In this document: one piece after another, positions 58,169-60,018 of the stretch | Position numbering within the stretch: the first letter of the stretch is position 1 | Layout of the letters: every line of letters starts with the position of its first letter | Source: a bacterium | Lineage (GTDB): Bacteria; Margulisbacteria; Marinamargulisbacteria; JABIPA01 | Length of the DNA: 60,018 nt | NCBI GenBank assembly: GCA_018699495.1 | Contig: JABIQV010000001.1 | Location: 1 to 60,018 of the forward strand | Reading direction: 5' to 3' | The notes under the pieces: model-generated | Database searches by the model: none | Told to the model about the DNA's origin: nothing | What the model saw: the letters and a program-made list of their open reading frames with translations, nothing else | Program-made: the position numbers and the translations under genes

Positions 58169-59061
58169 CTTCAAAATTTAGCATATATTATGTTTATCAA
58201 AAAGAATTTTGTTGCAAAGACAATTAATTCCACACCCAAACAACCAAGTAAAACCGAAAAACCAATTTAACAAATACACTTCACTAAGACTATAATTCTG
58301 AGATACATAACAGGATCAACTCTCCTATGAGGTACAAAACATTTCACTACTTGTTACACAGATGTCCCCTACCTTTGCCAAATTTGACGACCGTAATGAT
58401 ATTATGACAATCATATTGTAAAATAAATATCGATTAAATAGGAAAAATAGCCTCGCCACGCAAAAACGCCTTGACAATCAACTCGGGAATTTTGATACTT
58501 AACCGGCCAAAACTAAGACACACCTAAAAATCCAAAACATCTTCACCCTTCGAATATTTCTTTTTTCTATAACTAAACCAAAAAAACAAAATAAGCATAG
58601 GGTTAGCAGAATGACATAATTAGTCCTCATTGTCCCCTTACATGAAATCACTTAGTCCGAGAGATAAGTCCAAAAGACAAACCTATCCATGTAATGCTTG
58701 CCAAGAAACAGAAGCTAATGAAAAGTTCCAAAAAAAGATGCCAGATAATGAAATAAAAACATCTTTAGGGATTTGCACCATAAATTTAGCCAAACGATGG
58801 GTTAGTTAGGAAAACAAATATAGGATGTTTCAAATGAACTGACAAAGCTTCGATATCTTTAGTGCTAGTTCCAGCTTTAAAAAGATAAAACAGGGTCTTA
58901 TGTGGCGGGCCATGTGGGACGATGTAAGAACCTTCTACCTTGAATCGGATGAGAGTTTTAGAGTCCCAAACTATGGCGAAGTATTCGTGATTTGATATTT
59001 AAGAACAATTAACATTGCAACTAGCTACGAATTCATCATCAGAACTTTTGGATAAAAATTC
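58169..59061. other. Long non-coding stretch, 0.9 kb
   Basis: About 890 nt upstream of the GT39-like gene and downstream of the broken SDR gene. I see no ORF with support, no RNA gene, repeats or clear promoter. Base composition is like the flanks. Confidence 0.5.
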
Positions 59062-59712
59062 TCAAATTTGCTTGCCGGCTTCTATGGGTGTTTTTACTGT
59101 ATTGGTATCAACAAAGTGTTGGTAGTCAGGTTGGTCTGGAAATTCATCAATTGATTTTGATACGGCACTCTGGAATATGTCCGTTTGAACAGCACCTGGA
59201 TAAAAAATCCCAACCTTCAGATTTTCATTTTCTTTTTTTAAACAACGGGCGGCCATTAATTGTGCCGCTTTGCCAATACTGTATACACTCCAATGGGACC
59301 GAGGGGTTTGCGATGAATAGGATCCAATAAATAAAATGCGTGTTTTGTGTAAACGACATGATAGGGATTGAAGTAGTTTTAGTGGCGCAACTACATCAAG
59401 TGCAAAGGCTTGTTCAAGGTCCTCTAATGGAATATTAAGCAATGAAGAAAATGGCCCGGCTTGACCTGCACAAATGACAATGTAATCAATGTTTTTAACG
59501 GTGCTATAGTGTTTGTGAATTTGACTGTATGAATTGGGAATGGTCACATCTAATGGTAAGGTTTCAATTAAGTTGTTTTCCTATTTGAGTTTACAAAGGT
59601 TGTTTTCTCTCCGAGAAATCCCAAGAACTTGAATTGATTCACGAGCCAAGTCAAGAGACATAGCGCACCCAATTCCTGAACTTGCACCCGTAACAAGGGC
59701 ATGTTTAGTCAT
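59062..59712 (-). pseudogene. SDR-family oxidoreductase interrupted by an in-frame TAG
   Basis: A short-chain dehydrogenase read from the ATG at 59712. Residues 1-20 carry the NAD(P) motif TGASSGIG; NNLCKLK is then followed by TAG at 59583-59581 and the same frame continues with ENNLIETLPLDVT. Further motifs are the YSIGK catalytic Tyr-Lys with the upstream Ser in GSYSS, and VVAPLKLLQ. Total length would be 216 aa including the stop position, short for an SDR (about 240-250). A GTG at 59547 could restart the second part. TAG is used as a normal stop elsewhere (leuA, bactofilin), so readthrough by reassignment is unlikely. Pseudogene or sequencing error. Confidence 0.75.
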
Positions 59713-59782
59713 CTATATAGTATAACCTAGATCCCTTTATTCTTTAATAAAAAGTGACAGTTTGCATAGTGAAAAAATGTAA

Positions 59783-59872
59783 TGGCGGAAAGGGTGGGAT
59801 TCGAACCCACGATGCCATTGCTAACATACACGCGTTCCAGGCGTGCTCCTTAAACCACTCGGACACCTTTCC
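59783..59872 (-). tRNA. tRNA-Ser (anticodon GGA)
   Basis: A 90-nt class II tRNA with acceptor GGAAAGG/CCTTTCC, anticodon stem CACGC/GCGTG, loop CTGGAAC (anticodon GGA), a long variable arm (TATGTTAGCAATGGCATC region), T-arm GTGGGTTCGAATCCCAC, discriminator G and encoded CCA. Confidence 0.95.
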
Positions 59873-59938
59873 TAACAAAAAACGACTGCAAAAATTGAAA
59901 AACTTAAAAATGAATGCTTTATACTCGGTCCTTAATTT

Positions 59939-60014
59939 TGGTGGAGGTAACCGGGATCGAACCGATGACCTTCTGCGTGCAAGGCAGACGCTCTCCCAAC
60001 TGAGCTATACCCCC
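59939..60014 (-). tRNA. tRNA-Ala (anticodon TGC)
   Basis: A 76-nt cloverleaf with acceptor GGGGGTA/TACCTCC containing the G3-U70 pair that identifies alanine tRNAs, anticodon stem TCTGC/GCAGA with loop CTTGCAC (anticodon TGC), T-loop TTCGATC and encoded CCA. It reads GCN codons and lies 66 nt upstream of tRNA-Ser on the same strand. Confidence 0.96.
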
Positions 60015-60018
60015 AAAA

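Noticed and set aside
59581-59583. TAG reassigned to a sense codon
   Set aside because: leuA and bactofilin end at TAG and would run on into unrelated sequence if it were sense, so one interrupted SDR gene is better explained by mutation.

Overview
The window comes from an AT-rich, flagellated, Gram-negative-type bacterium. Evidence for two membranes and motility includes a flagellar export and switch operon, two outer-membrane barrel proteins of the PorV/UPF0164 type, a pseudopilin and a GspF/PilC-like protein. The gene set is that of a free-living or facultatively associated heterotroph: leucine, histidine, NAD, queuosine and polyamine genes, glycerol kinase, alanine racemase and a complete UvrC. 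Placement is uncertain. Tandem ssb genes, FG-GAP/FlgD-tail surface proteins and low GC resemble candidate phyla such as Margulisbacteria, but this is inference at low confidence. No mobile element, CRISPR array or phage gene was seen.

Layout. 1-2462 (minus): a ClpX-like AAA+ ATPase, a YggS-type PLP protein and sepF (cut by the window edge). 2551-6046 (plus): a degenerate membrane-pyrophosphatase homologue, tpiA and a secreted cyclophilin. 6300-7675 (minus): dUTPase and folD, ending in a strong terminator. 8121-9776: leuA. 10372-15370 (minus): rpsF, two ssb genes, rpsR, rplI, uvrC and an M23 peptidase as one operon. 15546-17201: ruvB-hisB. 17406-19463: ftsH. 19654-23676: tRNA-Pro, an M23 peptidase, bactofilin, rsmI, tatD and a GspF/PilC-like gene. 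24007-30523: a pseudopilin and a surface-protein cluster (PorV-like, a 1145-aa FG-GAP propeller, PorV-like). 30672-41292 (minus): cofG, a FliK-like gene, fliM, parA-like, fliN, fliO, fliP, fliQ, fliR, flhB, flhA, a small ORF and a FliA-like sigma factor. 41422-42498: alr. 42596-45808 (minus): 5S and 23S rRNA without 16S. 46069-54300: smpB, queC, tRNA-fMet, nadB, glpK and the carboxynorspermidine dehydrogenase/decarboxylase pair. 55681-58168 (minus): a GT39-like membrane protein and an agmatinase-type ureohydrolase. 59062-60014: an SDR gene broken by one amber codon, tRNA-Ser and tRNA-Ala.

The most unusual signals concern how genes are expressed and which key residues are missing. At least seven operon-leading genes have a -10 box only 6-13 nt before the ATG, so their mRNAs should be leaderless or nearly so, whereas internal genes carry good Shine-Dalgarno sequences. 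Two essential-type genes (rsmI and uvrC) have no ATG/GTG/TTG that would keep their conserved N-termini and appear to start at AUU. The 23S-5S unit has its own promoter and processing stalk and is not linked to 16S. The initiator tRNA has an unusual C1xU72 end. The pyrophosphatase homologue keeps the fold but has lost most catalytic aspartates; FlhB has NPVY in place of NPTH; FliM lacks the N-terminal CheY-binding motif and carries a long acidic tail. Several long non-coding stretches (up to 1.4 kb) contain nothing I can recognise.
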